Source of the DNA: G965220305 sp965220305
GTDB lineage: Bacteria > Chloroflexota > Dehalococcoidia > Lucifugimonadales > UBA3495
Length of the DNA: 64,000 bases
NCBI GenBank assembly: GCA_965220305.1
Contig: OZ244817.1
Span: 3,844,001 to 3,908,000 of the forward strand
Direction: 5' to 3'
In this document: one piece after another, positions 6,891 to 14,658 of the stretch
Numbering within the stretch: the stretch's first letter is position 1
How the letters are laid out: every line of letters starts with the position of its first letter
The notes under the pieces: generated by a model
What the model was told of the DNA's origin: nothing
The model's database searches: none
The model's input: only the letters and a program-made list of their open reading frames with translations
Translations under genes and position numbers: made by a program

Positions 6891-8744
6891 TCAACACGGG
6901 GACAAGTCCAACCGGTCAAGGTCATTGTCGAAAATTTCAAAGAGATTGGCTGGAACACAACCCGTAAATCCGTTCCCTTCTAGATGCAGTAGGGTCAAAC
7001 CGCTGAGGCCGGTTAGCCAGTCCGGTATTTCGCCCGACAGTCCGTTCCCCGATAGGTCCAGTGTTTCCAGCCTGCGGGCTCTCTTCAGCCCCTCGGGAAT
7101 CTCCCCCGTCAGCTCGTTATTCTGTAGGACCAGCTGTCTCAGCACCTTGATCTCCCCCAATTCCGGTGGAATTTCCCCGTGCAACTTGTTGCCCTGCAGA
7201 TGCAGCCGCCTCAAGTTGGGAAGTTGGCCCAGTTCGGCCGGAATCGTCCCAGTCAGTTGGTTGCCGGACAAATTCAGCCCACTCAAGGCAGCCATGTCTC
7301 CCAGTTGGGGAGGGATCGTGCCGCTGAGCCGGTTCCCGGAAAGGTCCAGAATGCCCAAGTTGGAAAGGCGGCTCAATTCCGGCGGAATCATCCCAGCGAG
7401 CTGATTATCACGCAGCTCCAGGATGTCCAAACTGGACATGTCACCCAATTCCGGCGGTATTTCCCCGGTGACCCCGGTGGCCGATAGGTCCAGGTATCTC
7501 AAGCGTGACAACCCGCCTAATTCCGACGGAATCGATCCGGTCAGCGGATTGTCACCCAGGAACAAACCCAGGAGATTCTCGAGTTGTCCCAGTTCCCCGG
7601 GGACTTCGCCCGTCAACTCGTTCTCCTGCAAGGTCAGCATCTCCAGGTTGACCAGTTGTCCCAATTCCGGAGGAATCTGGCCGGCCAACCTGCGCTGAGG
7701 GAGTTCCAGAACATGGAGTCGACCGTTGCGCCGATCGATGACGACGCCCTCCCATTGAATAATGGGCCGACCCGGGTCCCAGTCCAGGTCGCCGCTGCCG
7801 GCCAGGGTATCCCTGACTTCCAGCAGAATGGAGCAATCGATGATCAACTGGGGGGCGTGGTAGGGTTCCGGAACGGCGGTCCCGTTAGAACAGGCCCTGA
7901 CCGATGCCGGTTGCGAAATCGGGGAACCAGCCACCTGCCCAGCCGGCAAGTCTCCGCATACCTTCAGAGGCAATTGGTCCAGATCACTAAAGGGTATGTC
8001 CTGTAGGGACTGGGGTATGCATCCGGTCAGTTCGTTTCCCCCCAGATACAGCTTTTCCAGTTTCTGGAGACGGCCGAAGGAGGCGGGAACCTCACCGGTA
8101 AGATTGTTGACTTGCAGATCCAGGGACTCCAGGTTGGTCAAGTCTCCCAGCTCTGCGGGAATCTCCCGGTGAAGCTCGTTGATGGACAGGTCCAGGCGCT
8201 CCAGGGCAGTGAGCTTTCCCAGACTCCCCGGGATCCTGCCAATCAGTCGAAACCCGAAGATTTCCAACCGCCGGACCCGCTTGGGCTTGCCCTCGACGGT
8301 TACGCCCATCCATTCATTGATGGGAACCCTGGGGTACCAACCCAATCTGCCCTCGCCTCCCAGGGTATTCCAGGCTTCCAACAACGCCACGCAGTCTCCC
8401 ACCAACCCAGGGTTGTCGTCCGGGTTGGGCACAACGACGCCGTCTGAGCAGGTTGCGACCAACAGCGGCACCCCTGGGACAAGCTGGACCGTTGGCACCG
8501 GCGGGGCATCCGGCTCGGCGGCACAGCCCGACAGTGACACGGCCGCCAGGAACATCAAGGCGGGGAGAAAGAAGAGACCGGCAGACAGCCTGGTCAGGCG
8601 ACGTTGCGACGGAACACTGCCGGTCCGGACCGAGGACAGGCATCCAAATTCCAGCCAGGGTCCCAACCCGGTCCCCGCTGCACGTTGTTTGATTCGCAAC
8701 CGATCGGCCTCCATTGGAAGCCAGTACGCCAACCGCCCGGCCAA
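6891..8744 (-). CDS. Large lipoprotein with two blocks of plant-type leucine-rich repeats
   Basis: Secreted LRR protein of up to 617 residues. A hydrophobic stretch ends in the lipobox SLSGC near residue 73, so the true start may be downstream of the TTG at 8744 (another TTG lies near 8669). Two homologous units follow. Each opens with a cap module beginning with Ala-Cys-Ser, containing a second Cys and a Trp motif (INEW or IIQW), then repeats of the L-x-G-x-IP type known from plant receptor kinases. I count four repeats in the first unit and eleven in the second. Each unit ends with a capping Cys segment (TGCIP or TGCVP, later C). The likely role is surface recognition or adhesion. The gene stands alone, convergent with the envelope operon and next to IS debris, as expected for an accessory gene. 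Confidence 0.85.
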   Translation of the reverse strand: MAGRLAYWLPMEADRLRIKQRAAGTGLGPWLEFGCLSSVRTGSVPSQRRLTRLSAGLFFLPALMFLAAVSLSGCAAEPDAPPVPTVQLVPGVPLLVATCSDGVVVPNPDDNPGLVGDCVALLEAWNTLGGEGRLGWYPRVPINEWMGVTVEGKPKRVRRLEIFGFRLIGRIPGSLGKLTALERLDLSINELHREIPAELGDLTNLESLDLQVNNLTGEVPASFGRLQKLEKLYLGGNELTGCIPQSLQDIPFSDLDQLPLKVCGDLPAGQVAGSPISQPASVRACSNGTAVPEPYHAPQLIIDCSILLEVRDTLAGSGDLDWDPGRPIIQWEGVVIDRRNGRLHVLELPQRRLAGQIPPELGQLVNLEMLTLQENELTGEVPGELGQLENLLGLFLGDNPLTGSIPSELGGLSRLRYLDLSATGVTGEIPPELGDMSSLDILELRDNQLAGMIPPELSRLSNLGILDLSGNRLSGTIPPQLGDMAALSGLNLSGNQLTGTIPAELGQLPNLRRLHLQGNKLHGEIPPELGEIKVLRQLVLQNNELTGEIPEGLKRARRLETLDLSGNGLSGEIPDWLTGLSGLTLLHLEGNGFTGCVPANLFEIFDNDLDRLDLSPC

Positions 8745-8891
8745 GGGGACAGTCCGGCAGGCACCTTGGTTGATCTAGAACAGGTCAATCTCTCCAGAGT
8801 CCATTGTGGTCCGCTTTGTCCTAGAATATCATACAGCGAACGGTCCGGCCGGGAACCCAGCCCAGATCATGCGGACCGAGTTGCCGATATT

Positions 8892-9116
8892 AGAGGGTGT
8901 GTGTGAAAGGGCTAATCCTGTACCGATTCTTCTGGGACAGTGGGGCAGCAATGTCGCTATCGTGGGGGTATGAACAGAAAGTGTTATCCCAGCGATTTGA
9001 TCGACGGCCAATGGGCCGAGTTAGTCCCCCTTCTGCCGACAAGCAAACCCAGAGGGCATCCTCGCACCGTGAATCTGCGGGAGGTGGTAAACGGCATTCT
9101 GTACGTCTTGCGTGGC
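8892..9116 (+). pseudogene. IS5-family element remnant: left end and transposase N-terminus
   Basis: The ATG at 8970 begins a reading frame whose first 48 residues (MNRKCYPSDLIDGQW, LVPLLPTSKPRGHPRT, VNLREVVNGILYVLRG) match the conserved N-terminal domain of IS5-group transposases. It stops matching at LRGS near 9116 where the catalytic part should begin. About 75 bases upstream, GAGGGTGTGTGTGAAAGGG (8892 on) resembles an IS5 terminal repeat. The DDE domain and right end are gone, replaced by the methyltransferase locus. The fragment cannot transpose. Confidence 0.8.
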
Positions 9117-9189
9117 TCTTCTCCAACACCCTGTGAGACGTTCCTTCGGCGTGTTCAGAATGGACCATTCGGTAAAAGGAGTGCGTAAG

Positions 9190-10011
9190 ATGGCCGACGA
9201 GACATCCCCGACATCCAGCTACACCATGGGCTACAGCGAAGAGTTTCGGCAGTTGCTCAATCGGCGTAGCGCGGACACCCATGCCAAGCATCTACTCCCG
9301 TATCTCAAGCCGGGACTGCGGGTCCTCGACTTCGGTTGCGGCCCGGGGACCATCTCGGTCGGTTTGGCCCGGGCGGTAGAACCCGCTGAAATGCACGGTA
9401 TAAATATGGAAGAGTCGCAGATCGACCTCGCCCGGTCTGCAGCCGCAGCCGGCGGACACGCCAACGCGACGTTCCACGTTGGCAGCGTGACCGAGCTTCC
9501 CTTTGAGGACAATTACTTCGAAGTAGCTCACTGCCACGCTGTTCTCATGCACGTTCCGGATACCCAGGCAGCCCTGGCCGAAGTCAAGCGGGTCCTGAAG
9601 CCCGGCGGCATCATCGCCAGCCGTGAGGCAATTATCGCAGCCTCATTCTTGGAACCGGCCCTTGGGGGCATCGAAGATGGTTGGGCAACGTTCACCAAAC
9701 TCCTGGCAGCCAATGGCGCGCATCCCCAGATGGGGAGGGAATTGAAGAACGAATTCCTCACGGCCGGGTTCTCGGATGTCCGGGCGACCGCTTCCTTCGA
9801 TTTCTTCAGTTCCACCGAAGACATTGCCTTTCTGCATACCTTCATCAGCAGCTGGTTCTTCCTGCCCGAAGTGGTAGCAGCAGCGACGACCTATGGGCTG
9901 GCGACTCACGAGCAATTCGACCAATGGCGCCTTGGCCTCGAAGAGTGGAAGGACCTCGCCAGTTCATTCGGTGCCATCGCCTTTGGAGAAGGCATAGCCT
10001 CCAAGCTGTAA
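9190..10011 (+). CDS. Class I SAM-dependent methyltransferase (UbiE/Methyltransf_11 type)
   Basis: A 273-aa soluble methyltransferase. The ATG at 9190 follows AAAAGGAG with suitable spacing; upstream in-frame starts fall in the IS5 remnant. Motif I is VLDFGCGPGT near residue 45. An acidic residue for ribose binding follows in GINMEES, then motif II/III with HVGSVTELPFED and VLKPGGI. The C-terminal 110 residues are helical and probably form the substrate pocket; the substrate cannot be told from sequence. It lies between an IS fragment and repeat copy 2 and has no operon partner, so it is probably acquired cargo. Confidence 0.88.
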   Translation: MADETSPTSSYTMGYSEEFRQLLNRRSADTHAKHLLPYLKPGLRVLDFGCGPGTISVGLARAVEPAEMHGINMEESQIDLARSAAAAGGHANATFHVGSVTELPFEDNYFEVAHCHAVLMHVPDTQAALAEVKRVLKPGGIIASREAIIAASFLEPALGGIEDGWATFTKLLAANGAHPQMGRELKNEFLTAGFSDVRATASFDFFSSTEDIAFLHTFISSWFFLPEVVAAATTYGLATHEQFDQWRLGLEEWKDLASSFGAIAFGEGIASKL

Positions 10012-10032
10012 TCCTGGTCGGTGCCAAATGAT

Positions 10033-10163
10033 TTGAGAAGTCTCAATGGCCGGGGCTATTGCATTGGAATTGAATTGTTTCGCGCCGTTCCGGAGAGGGG
10101 GGTTGGAACCTATGCGGCTGCGCTTCGGGGGGGAGCGTACCGGTGCGGCTTCCTCGATTCCGG
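10033..10163 (+). repeat. 131-bp dispersed repeat, copy 2
   Basis: Same length and orientation as the copy at 6680-6810. It directly follows the methyltransferase gene. Its right edge runs into a short ATTCCGGC hairpin (10157-10176) that copy 1 lacks, so the similarity stops exactly at that insertion-like hairpin. Confidence 0.85.
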
Positions 10164-10176
10164 CGTAGGCCGGAAT
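10157..10176. repeat. REP-like hairpin (ATTCCGGC, 4-nt loop, GCCGGAAT)
   Basis: Perfect 8-bp arms around GTAG. The same architecture recurs in the window at 17633-17652 (loop GCAG), 27705-27746 (extended arms) and 48103-48122 (ATTCCCGC/GCGGGAAT). These are members of a dispersed intergenic hairpin family common in environmental bacterial genomes. Confidence 0.75.
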
Positions 10177-10335
10177 GACCATTGGCGGAGCCGTGGGATT
10201 ACAAATGCGGTTATCCCGGTTCGGCAATCCCTTACGTTCTCGTTCCGAGGAGCTACCGAAGGAGAATCCAAGGGGTGGAGTGGCGGGGGAAGGGTGTGGC
10301 TCAGAGCCTTAGCCTCAGGAAGGTGTCCTGGGGCA

Positions 10336-10376
10336 TTCAACAGCCCGGCTGAGGTGTGCTCAGCCGGGCTGTTGAA
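10336..10376. other. Perfect 17-bp inverted repeat
   Basis: TTCAACAGCCCGGCTGA and its exact complement are separated by seven bases (GGTGTGC). There is no T-tract on either side, so it is not a standard intrinsic terminator. Its right arm (GTTGAA) is also the first part of the hairpin-bearing repeat that starts at 10371, whose second copy at 14470 has no such inverted arm. Confidence 0.7.
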
Positions 10377-10533
10377 CCGGGTTCTGGGATGTGATAGGGT
10401 GGGGGTTAAATATACAGGCCGGTATACCTACGCTACAAATTACCACTTTGTAGCGTAGGCGGCGGGGTATCCAAGAGCTACAGAGTTCTTTAATGATACC
10501 AGCCCCAGTGTTCTCTTGTCAACGGGGCCTCCG
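10371..10533 (+). repeat. Structured repeat with conserved hairpins, copy 1
   Basis: It aligns over its whole length with 14470-14636. A promoter-like start (TTGAAC, 17 bases, TAGGGT) is followed by a hairpin with 13-bp perfect arms (CCTACGCTACAAA ... TTTGTAGCGTAGG), a second stem (AAGAGC ... GTTCTT) and a third (GCCCC ... GGGGC). Where the two copies differ in the arms, pairing is kept by wobble or paired changes. This pattern fits a small structured RNA or a folded single-stranded recombination site better than a protein gene. Confidence 0.6.
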
Positions 10534-10536
10534 CTG

Positions 10537-10552
10537 GAGAAAATTGCGAAAC
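10537..10552 (-). repeat. AGTTTCGCAATTTTCT-type motif (inverted copy)
   Basis: GAGAAAATTGCGAAAC is the exact complement of GTTTCGCAATTTTCTC at 13313-13328. Together they form a 16-bp inverted pair bracketing three genes (10.8-13.3 kb). Confidence 0.6.
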
Positions 10553-10800
10553 TTTGATAGGCTGAATGGTGGTAACGAATAGCGTCAGGTCTATTGATGA
10601 AATCGTAAAATTCCTGTTCATGGTAAATGGTAATATGCGGTCAACAACCACAAACCAAGCTCGCACTAACATGTTGGCAAGTACTCGTTTTCAGGTAGGC
10701 AACCCGCCAAGGGTTTATGTGCAAAGCCCAACATCACAGCGAATTCCGGTCCCGCATAGTTGCTAGCAGTCAGCCCCCTTGTTTGTCCGGTGGTGACGCC

Positions 10801-11961
10801 TTGCGAAGGTCCATCGTAGCTCTGTCTCTCGCTGGTGCGATCTGGATGCTGGTTGTGGCCTGCTCCATGCCAACCCCTGCGGCCACACCTGTCCCCACGC
10901 CCACCACGAGGCCCACGCTGAACCTGTCAGACTGGACTCCGGTAGGGACGGTGGTTGGCGTCCACAAGGCCACACCGACCCTGATGCCGACTTCCACGCC
11001 AACCGCAACCACCAGGCCTACCCCGACTCAGGTTCCAACGGCCACGTCAACGCCATCCCTTACCCCGACACCCTCGCCCACCCCAACGCTGGCGCCAACT
11101 CCTACGCCCACACCGGAGCCTACGGCCACACCATTGCCGACCCGTATGCCGACGCCGGCACCGCCCAGCCCGATTGCCGGCCTGGAACGCGTCACGCGGA
11201 TGGAACCGGCATTGGCCAACCAACTGAAAGCGTTGCCCTGGGTCGCCGACGGCATTGACGACACCGAGCGCAAGGCTGCCCAGATGCTGGTCGACAGCGC
11301 CAACCATTATCCTGACACATTCAGGGCTTTGCTGCAAAAGCCCTGGGTTGGAGACGATGACGTTACCGCTGCTGAAACCAACGCCATTTATGGAATACGC
11401 CGGTCAGCCAAGAGTGCTCCGGCATTGGCGGAGCAGATGTTGCAAATGCCCTGGGTACAGGACGACATCACGGAAGCCGAGGGCACAGTCATTGCCTTGC
11501 TGCATCGGATCGGCCGGAGAGATGAGGGAGCCGCTCTCGCGTTGGCCGGTATGCCCTTCCTGCAGACCCTGCAGCGTGATGATCTGCTGGCGGTGATGGC
11601 AATCCATCGGCTGGCGAGAAACATAGACGATGGCCGGATGAAAGTCCTGATGGAGCACCCGACGCTCCGTGGCGGCATTACCGACGACCTCACCACGCTG
11701 GTGAGAGCGGCTGGAACCATCCGGGAGGCAGACGAGCTTAGACGGATACTGGACCCCGGCTATGCCCATATCGAGGTCTATACCGGTCAGACGGATCTCA
11801 CCCCTGACCTCACGATCAGCCTCTTCCGGACCAAAAGCAACCCCTCGCCCGACACCATGCCGGAGATCGTGTTCATCCAGACCATCCGGGATTTCCCATA
11901 TCGTCGGCAGAGTCTCGCTCTTTCCCATCATCCACCACCACACACGTTTCCCCTATCTTAA
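10801..11961 (+). CDS. Lipoprotein with long Pro/Thr linker and helical tandem repeats
   Basis: Translation from the TTG at 10801 gives a short lipoprotein signal (MRRSIVALSLAGAIWML, lipobox VVACS). A longer start at 10717 adds 28 residues with no signal character. About 100 residues of Pro/Thr-rich linker follow, then four or five helical repeats of roughly 40 residues marked by LPWVADGID, KPWVGDDDV, MPWVQDDIT and MPFLQTLQR. The repeats look like a solenoid. The last 40 residues (after YAHIEVYTG) lose this character and end in HHPPPHTFPLS, suggesting that a further C-terminal domain was lost by frameshift or truncation. Function unknown. The gene sits in a block bracketed by an inverted motif pair. 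Confidence 0.7.
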   Translation: MRRSIVALSLAGAIWMLVVACSMPTPAATPVPTPTTRPTLNLSDWTPVGTVVGVHKATPTLMPTSTPTATTRPTPTQVPTATSTPSLTPTPSPTPTLAPTPTPTPEPTATPLPTRMPTPAPPSPIAGLERVTRMEPALANQLKALPWVADGIDDTERKAAQMLVDSANHYPDTFRALLQKPWVGDDDVTAAETNAIYGIRRSAKSAPALAEQMLQMPWVQDDITEAEGTVIALLHRIGRRDEGAALALAGMPFLQTLQRDDLLAVMAIHRLARNIDDGRMKVLMEHPTLRGGITDDLTTLVRAAGTIREADELRRILDPGYAHIEVYTGQTDLTPDLTISLFRTKSNPSPDTMPEIVFIQTIRDFPYRRQSLALSHHPPPHTFPLS

Positions 11962-12159
11962 CCAAACCGTGATTGCGTTCTCCATTTCAGACCGTTTGTC
12001 TTTTGAGATAATTTCTTAGGCATTACACCTTAACGACCAGCGCAACAGAGGGGATATGAGCAGGTACTACAGGAACCAACTCTTATTGTTGCAGCTATTG
12101 AAAAGGCGAAGAGTTTTCTCGGGTAGAAGCATTCCACAAGTCTCGAATTGGAGGTTTCC

Positions 12160-12454
12160 ATGACCACAGCAGACGAGAAAGCTCTGAGCCTCAGAGCGAG
12201 GGAGTTGGCGAAGGACGGGATGACGATTACGAGCATCAGCCAGGAGTTGGGGAGAGGCGAGTGGCTACACCATGAGTTTGTTGGGAGCCAAGGTCCGGAT
12301 TACCAACAGGCTGAACCGTCTGAGAGGGGAATCAGATCCAGCGAAACGGGCAGAGTTGGTAACGCAGGTCGCTGGGTACACCTATTTCCTCTGGGATGCC
12401 GCGAAGCATTTGCGGTCTCAAGTGAACCAAGCACGTAAAGCCCTGAACAGGTGA
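12160..12454 (+). pseudogene. Small conserved gene with a frameshift
   Basis: The ATG at 12160 follows TTGGAGG. The first 30 residues (MTTADEKALSLRARELAKDG, MTITSISQEL) read in one frame. The rest (SLLGAKVRITNRLNRL, then WDAAKHLRSQVNQARKALNR) reads in the frame one base away, ending at 12454. The switch falls within TTGGGGAGAGGCG near 12250-12260. The joined product would be about 97 residues: an HTH-like start followed by a charged helical tail. Either the gene is decayed or the consensus has an indel at the G-run. Confidence 0.6.
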
Positions 12455-12549
12455 ATGTACACGGGCATTAGATTGGCATTCTGGGAAGCCAATCTCATCC
12501 GCAGTAGCCACTGACTTTGACCTGATGCGCTGGCTCAGGAGTAAGCAGA

Positions 12550-12577
12550 AGGGGCAGCAATGCCGCCCCCTTTTTTG
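12550..12577 (+). terminator. Intrinsic terminator
   Basis: GGGGCAGC, three-base loop, GCCGCCCC and then TTTTTT. It lies about 100 bases after the frameshifted small gene and just before the six-TM protein gene. Confidence 0.7.
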
Positions 12578-12597
12578 CCGGGTCCCCAAAGTCGCTC

Positions 12598-13272
12598 ATG
12601 GATATAGATATGGAAAAGCCACAAACACGGCAAAGGGTTCCTACTTACATCAGGGTTTTACTGTACATGGCCATCCTAGCCTCGACCGCCGCGCTAGTTT
12701 CAGGAGATTGCACACACTGGACATACAGTGGAGTAGACAGTGCTGAATATGGCGACCGCGTTGCGGGAACTACTACCGCTGCCCTTATTTCCGCGGGTCT
12801 CTCGCTGGTCGTAGGATGTCTTTTCTTTCTATCAGTGCGCAACCAAAGTTTGCTACTCATGTTTACAGGAATCACCGTGGCTGCGTATACGACCATTTAC
12901 CTTACAGGGCTGGTTTTAGGTCCCGTCGTGGAATCATCTCAATTCGGGTTGCTCTTTTTGCCCGCCATGGCGGTGATGGGCTTGATGGTAGTCGTCGGGA
13001 AAGTGGTCTATGAAAGGTCAGGAAAGTGGAGAAGCATTGGTGCAATGGCCAGTTCCGGCGTAGCCGCCATCCTGGGGGTGATAGCCATTGTAGTTGGGGT
13101 TTTTGCCAACTATGACTTGTGCATAGGTTATTTCGGCGTTAGTTGTCGTGACCCACGTCCCATCAATATTATTCCCTTCGCATTGATTGTGGGAGGCGCT
13201 CCCCCGATTTTCGCTGCCTGCGCAACATGGGTAACCCTACTTGCGAATAAACTGCAAAGTCGCCTTTCGTAG
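12598..13272 (+). CDS. Six-TM membrane protein of unknown function
   Basis: A 224-aa integral membrane protein with six hydrophobic segments (around residues 18-35, 55-78, 82-105, 110-130, 142-165 and 190-215). Extracellular loops contain two Cys pairs (DCTHW near the first loop, DLCIG and VSCRD near the fifth). There is no SD of note before the ATG; a second ATG at 12610 is possible. Its base composition is less GC-rich than its neighbours, which fits recent acquisition. No family recognised. Confidence 0.6.
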   Translation: MDIDMEKPQTRQRVPTYIRVLLYMAILASTAALVSGDCTHWTYSGVDSAEYGDRVAGTTTAALISAGLSLVVGCLFFLSVRNQSLLLMFTGITVAAYTTIYLTGLVLGPVVESSQFGLLFLPAMAVMGLMVVVGKVVYERSGKWRSIGAMASSGVAAILGVIAIVVGVFANYDLCIGYFGVSCRDPRPINIIPFALIVGGAPPIFAACATWVTLLANKLQSRLS

Positions 13273-13311
13273 CCAGTTTTGCGGTTCCAGCCTTCCCAGG
13301 TTCAGATCCTT

Positions 13312-13353
13312 AGTTTCGCAATTTTCTCGACCAAAATAGAAAATTGCGAAACT
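13312..13353. repeat. Perfect 16-bp palindrome, AGTTTCGCAATTTTCT
   Basis: The arms are AGTTTCGCAATTTTCT and AGAAAATTGCGAAACT around a ten-base loop (CGACCAAAAT). The same sequence occurs singly at 10537 (inverted) and at 14275 (direct, one mismatch, with GACCAAAA following as here). The hairpin is AT-rich and lacks a T-tract, so a terminator role is doubtful. A recombination or protein-binding site is an inference. Confidence 0.75.
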
Positions 13354-13474
13354 ATCTCTTTCGTTTCTGGCGTGTCCTGAGGGAGTCTTGCGTTGCTGCG
13401 TGCAGCGCCGGCCAGATGGCCGAGGCGTAGGTCTCTGTCCCTGCCTCCCGGGTTTTCTTTGGTGAGGCGGTCGC

Positions 13475-13804
13475 TCAGGCCTCGGGCATCATTTGTACCC
13501 GGTTGGGTTCTCCCCGTACTGCGGTTTCCAGGGCCGGTCGGATGAGGCGGATATTCTCGCGGATGACGGTCCAGTCGCCGCTCATGATGGTGATGAGGGT
13601 GACGTCGTACCGGTTGAGGTTCTGCTCGTTGCTGATGCCCTGGTCGCAGGTGATCATTACGTCGTAGCCGTGACTCGCGGCTGCTTCCAGCAGGTCGCCG
13701 TTCTCAAGCTCGCTCCAGCCCAGGTACGCAGCGGTGTGGACCTCGTGGTCGGAGAGGACTCTACGAAGCTGGTGGGGCGTATTGTGGTCCAGGAGAATCT
13801 TCAT
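13475..13804 (-). CDS. DUF5615 PIN-like protein, putative toxin
   Basis: A 109-aa protein beginning MKILLDHNTPHQLRRVL with an acidic site in LLDHN and a second in DVMITCDQG, the pattern of the DUF5615/Mut7-C PIN-like nuclease fold. Members are the toxin half of DUF433-linked modules. The ATG at 13804 overlaps the stop of the DUF433 gene as ATGA, giving the usual antitoxin-first order. RNase activity is inferred from the fold. Confidence 0.82.
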   Translation of the reverse strand: MKILLDHNTPHQLRRVLSDHEVHTAAYLGWSELENGDLLEAAASHGYDVMITCDQGISNEQNLNRYDVTLITIMSGDWTVIRENIRLIRPALETAVRGEPNRVQMMPEA

Positions 13805-14073
13805 TCGGGCGACTCCTCCCTGATCCGGTCTTCCTCCAGCATACGGGCCAGGTGGGCCAGCACCTCCTTGATCTGCTGCTCGGTGATGCCCTCGAACCAC
13901 TGGGTGACCTCCTCTATGGTGGCGCCGGAGGCCAGGTTCTGGAACACGATGTAGAGGGGAAGCCGGGTGTTTCCGAATGTCCAGGCGCCGCCCACCCTGC
14001 GGGGGTTGCGCGCCACCCCGGGGCAGTCTTCCCAGCCCAGGGGCTTCTTTTCACTCTTTTCCTGCGTTGTCAT
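13801..14073 (-). CDS. DUF433 protein, putative antitoxin
   Basis: A 90-aa protein with the DUF433 core: a short beta part (GAWTFGNTRLPLYIVFQNL) followed by a helix-turn-helix (GATIEEVTQWF, then ITEQQIKEVLAHL). It is the first gene of a two-gene leftward unit with the PIN-like toxin. GGGAGAGCAGAA precedes the ATG. Family members bind DNA and autoregulate. A weak promoter (CTGACA, 15 bases, TAGAAT on the minus strand, 14111-14137) lies upstream. Confidence 0.82.
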   Translation of the reverse strand: MTTQEKSEKKPLGWEDCPGVARNPRRVGGAWTFGNTRLPLYIVFQNLASGATIEEVTQWFEGITEQQIKEVLAHLARMLEEDRIREESPE

Positions 14074-14274
14074 TTCTGCTCTCCCGCGGCGCTAAAGTTG
14101 GCTTGGCCCTATTCTAACGCGCTTGCTCCGTTGTCAGAAGCCTGGGGTGCAGGCTCCTGGCCTGTTTGCGCGGCCTTCGGCTTTCAGGGTGCGACGTGGC
14201 AGTTACCCTTAGGTCTGTTATACCTGTTTGCGGCTAGTCTGCTCAATGGGTAAACGTCACACACTCTTTTTGGG

Positions 14275-14299
14275 AGTTTCGCAATTGTCTAGACCAAAA
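14275..14299 (+). repeat. AGTTTCGCAATTGTCT motif with GACCAAAA tail
   Basis: It differs from the left arm of the 13312 palindrome at one base and shares the following GACCAAAA. Relative to the right arm of that palindrome (13338-13353) it is inverted, so the two bracket the DUF433/DUF5615 pair. The remaining bases of 14074-14469 show no gene. Confidence 0.6.
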
Positions 14300-14469
14300 A
14301 ATCAGCGGGGCTTTTTGTGCCTCGCACAGGGAGCTTACTGTGGAGAGGTTGTCGGCCTCCCGGGGTGATGAAACGGTTACAGGGGTTGCCCAGTGAGACC
14401 GGGCTTTCCGGTTGGTGGATTGGTGAGGTTGTGTCGCGGAGTTGCTTGCAGGGGTTCAGAGGCAGTCAG

Positions 14470-14636
14470 GTTGAACCTGGGCTAGGGGGTGTGTGGTACG
14501 GTGGAGGCGAAATATTTAGCCGGTTTGCCTGCGCTACGGAGTAACGATTCGTGGCGCAGGTGGCTTGGTATCCAAAGAACCATCGAAAGTTCTTTGATGT
14601 TACCAGCCCCAGTTTTCCTTTGTCAACGGGGCCTCT
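14470..14636 (+). repeat. Structured repeat with conserved hairpins, copy 2
   Basis: Aligns with 10371-10533. The first hairpin has arms CCTGCGCTACG and CGTGGCGCAGG with one T-G wobble; copy 1 has different bases but full pairing. The second stem, CAAAGAAC ... GTTCTTTG, is a perfect 8 bp here. The 3' part (CCAGCCCCAGT ... TTGTCAACGGGGCC) is the best conserved sequence block. Confidence 0.6.
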
Positions 14637-14658
14637 GCCATTCACCGGCGGAGGCTTC

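Noticed and set aside
13312..13353. Palindrome as an intrinsic terminator
   Set aside because: The stem is AT-rich, no T-tract follows, and isolated half-copies occur elsewhere as boundary motifs.
10371..14636. Structured repeat as SRP RNA, tmRNA, RNase P RNA or 6S RNA
   Set aside because: The diagnostic sequence blocks of these RNAs are absent, and two diverged copies would be unusual.
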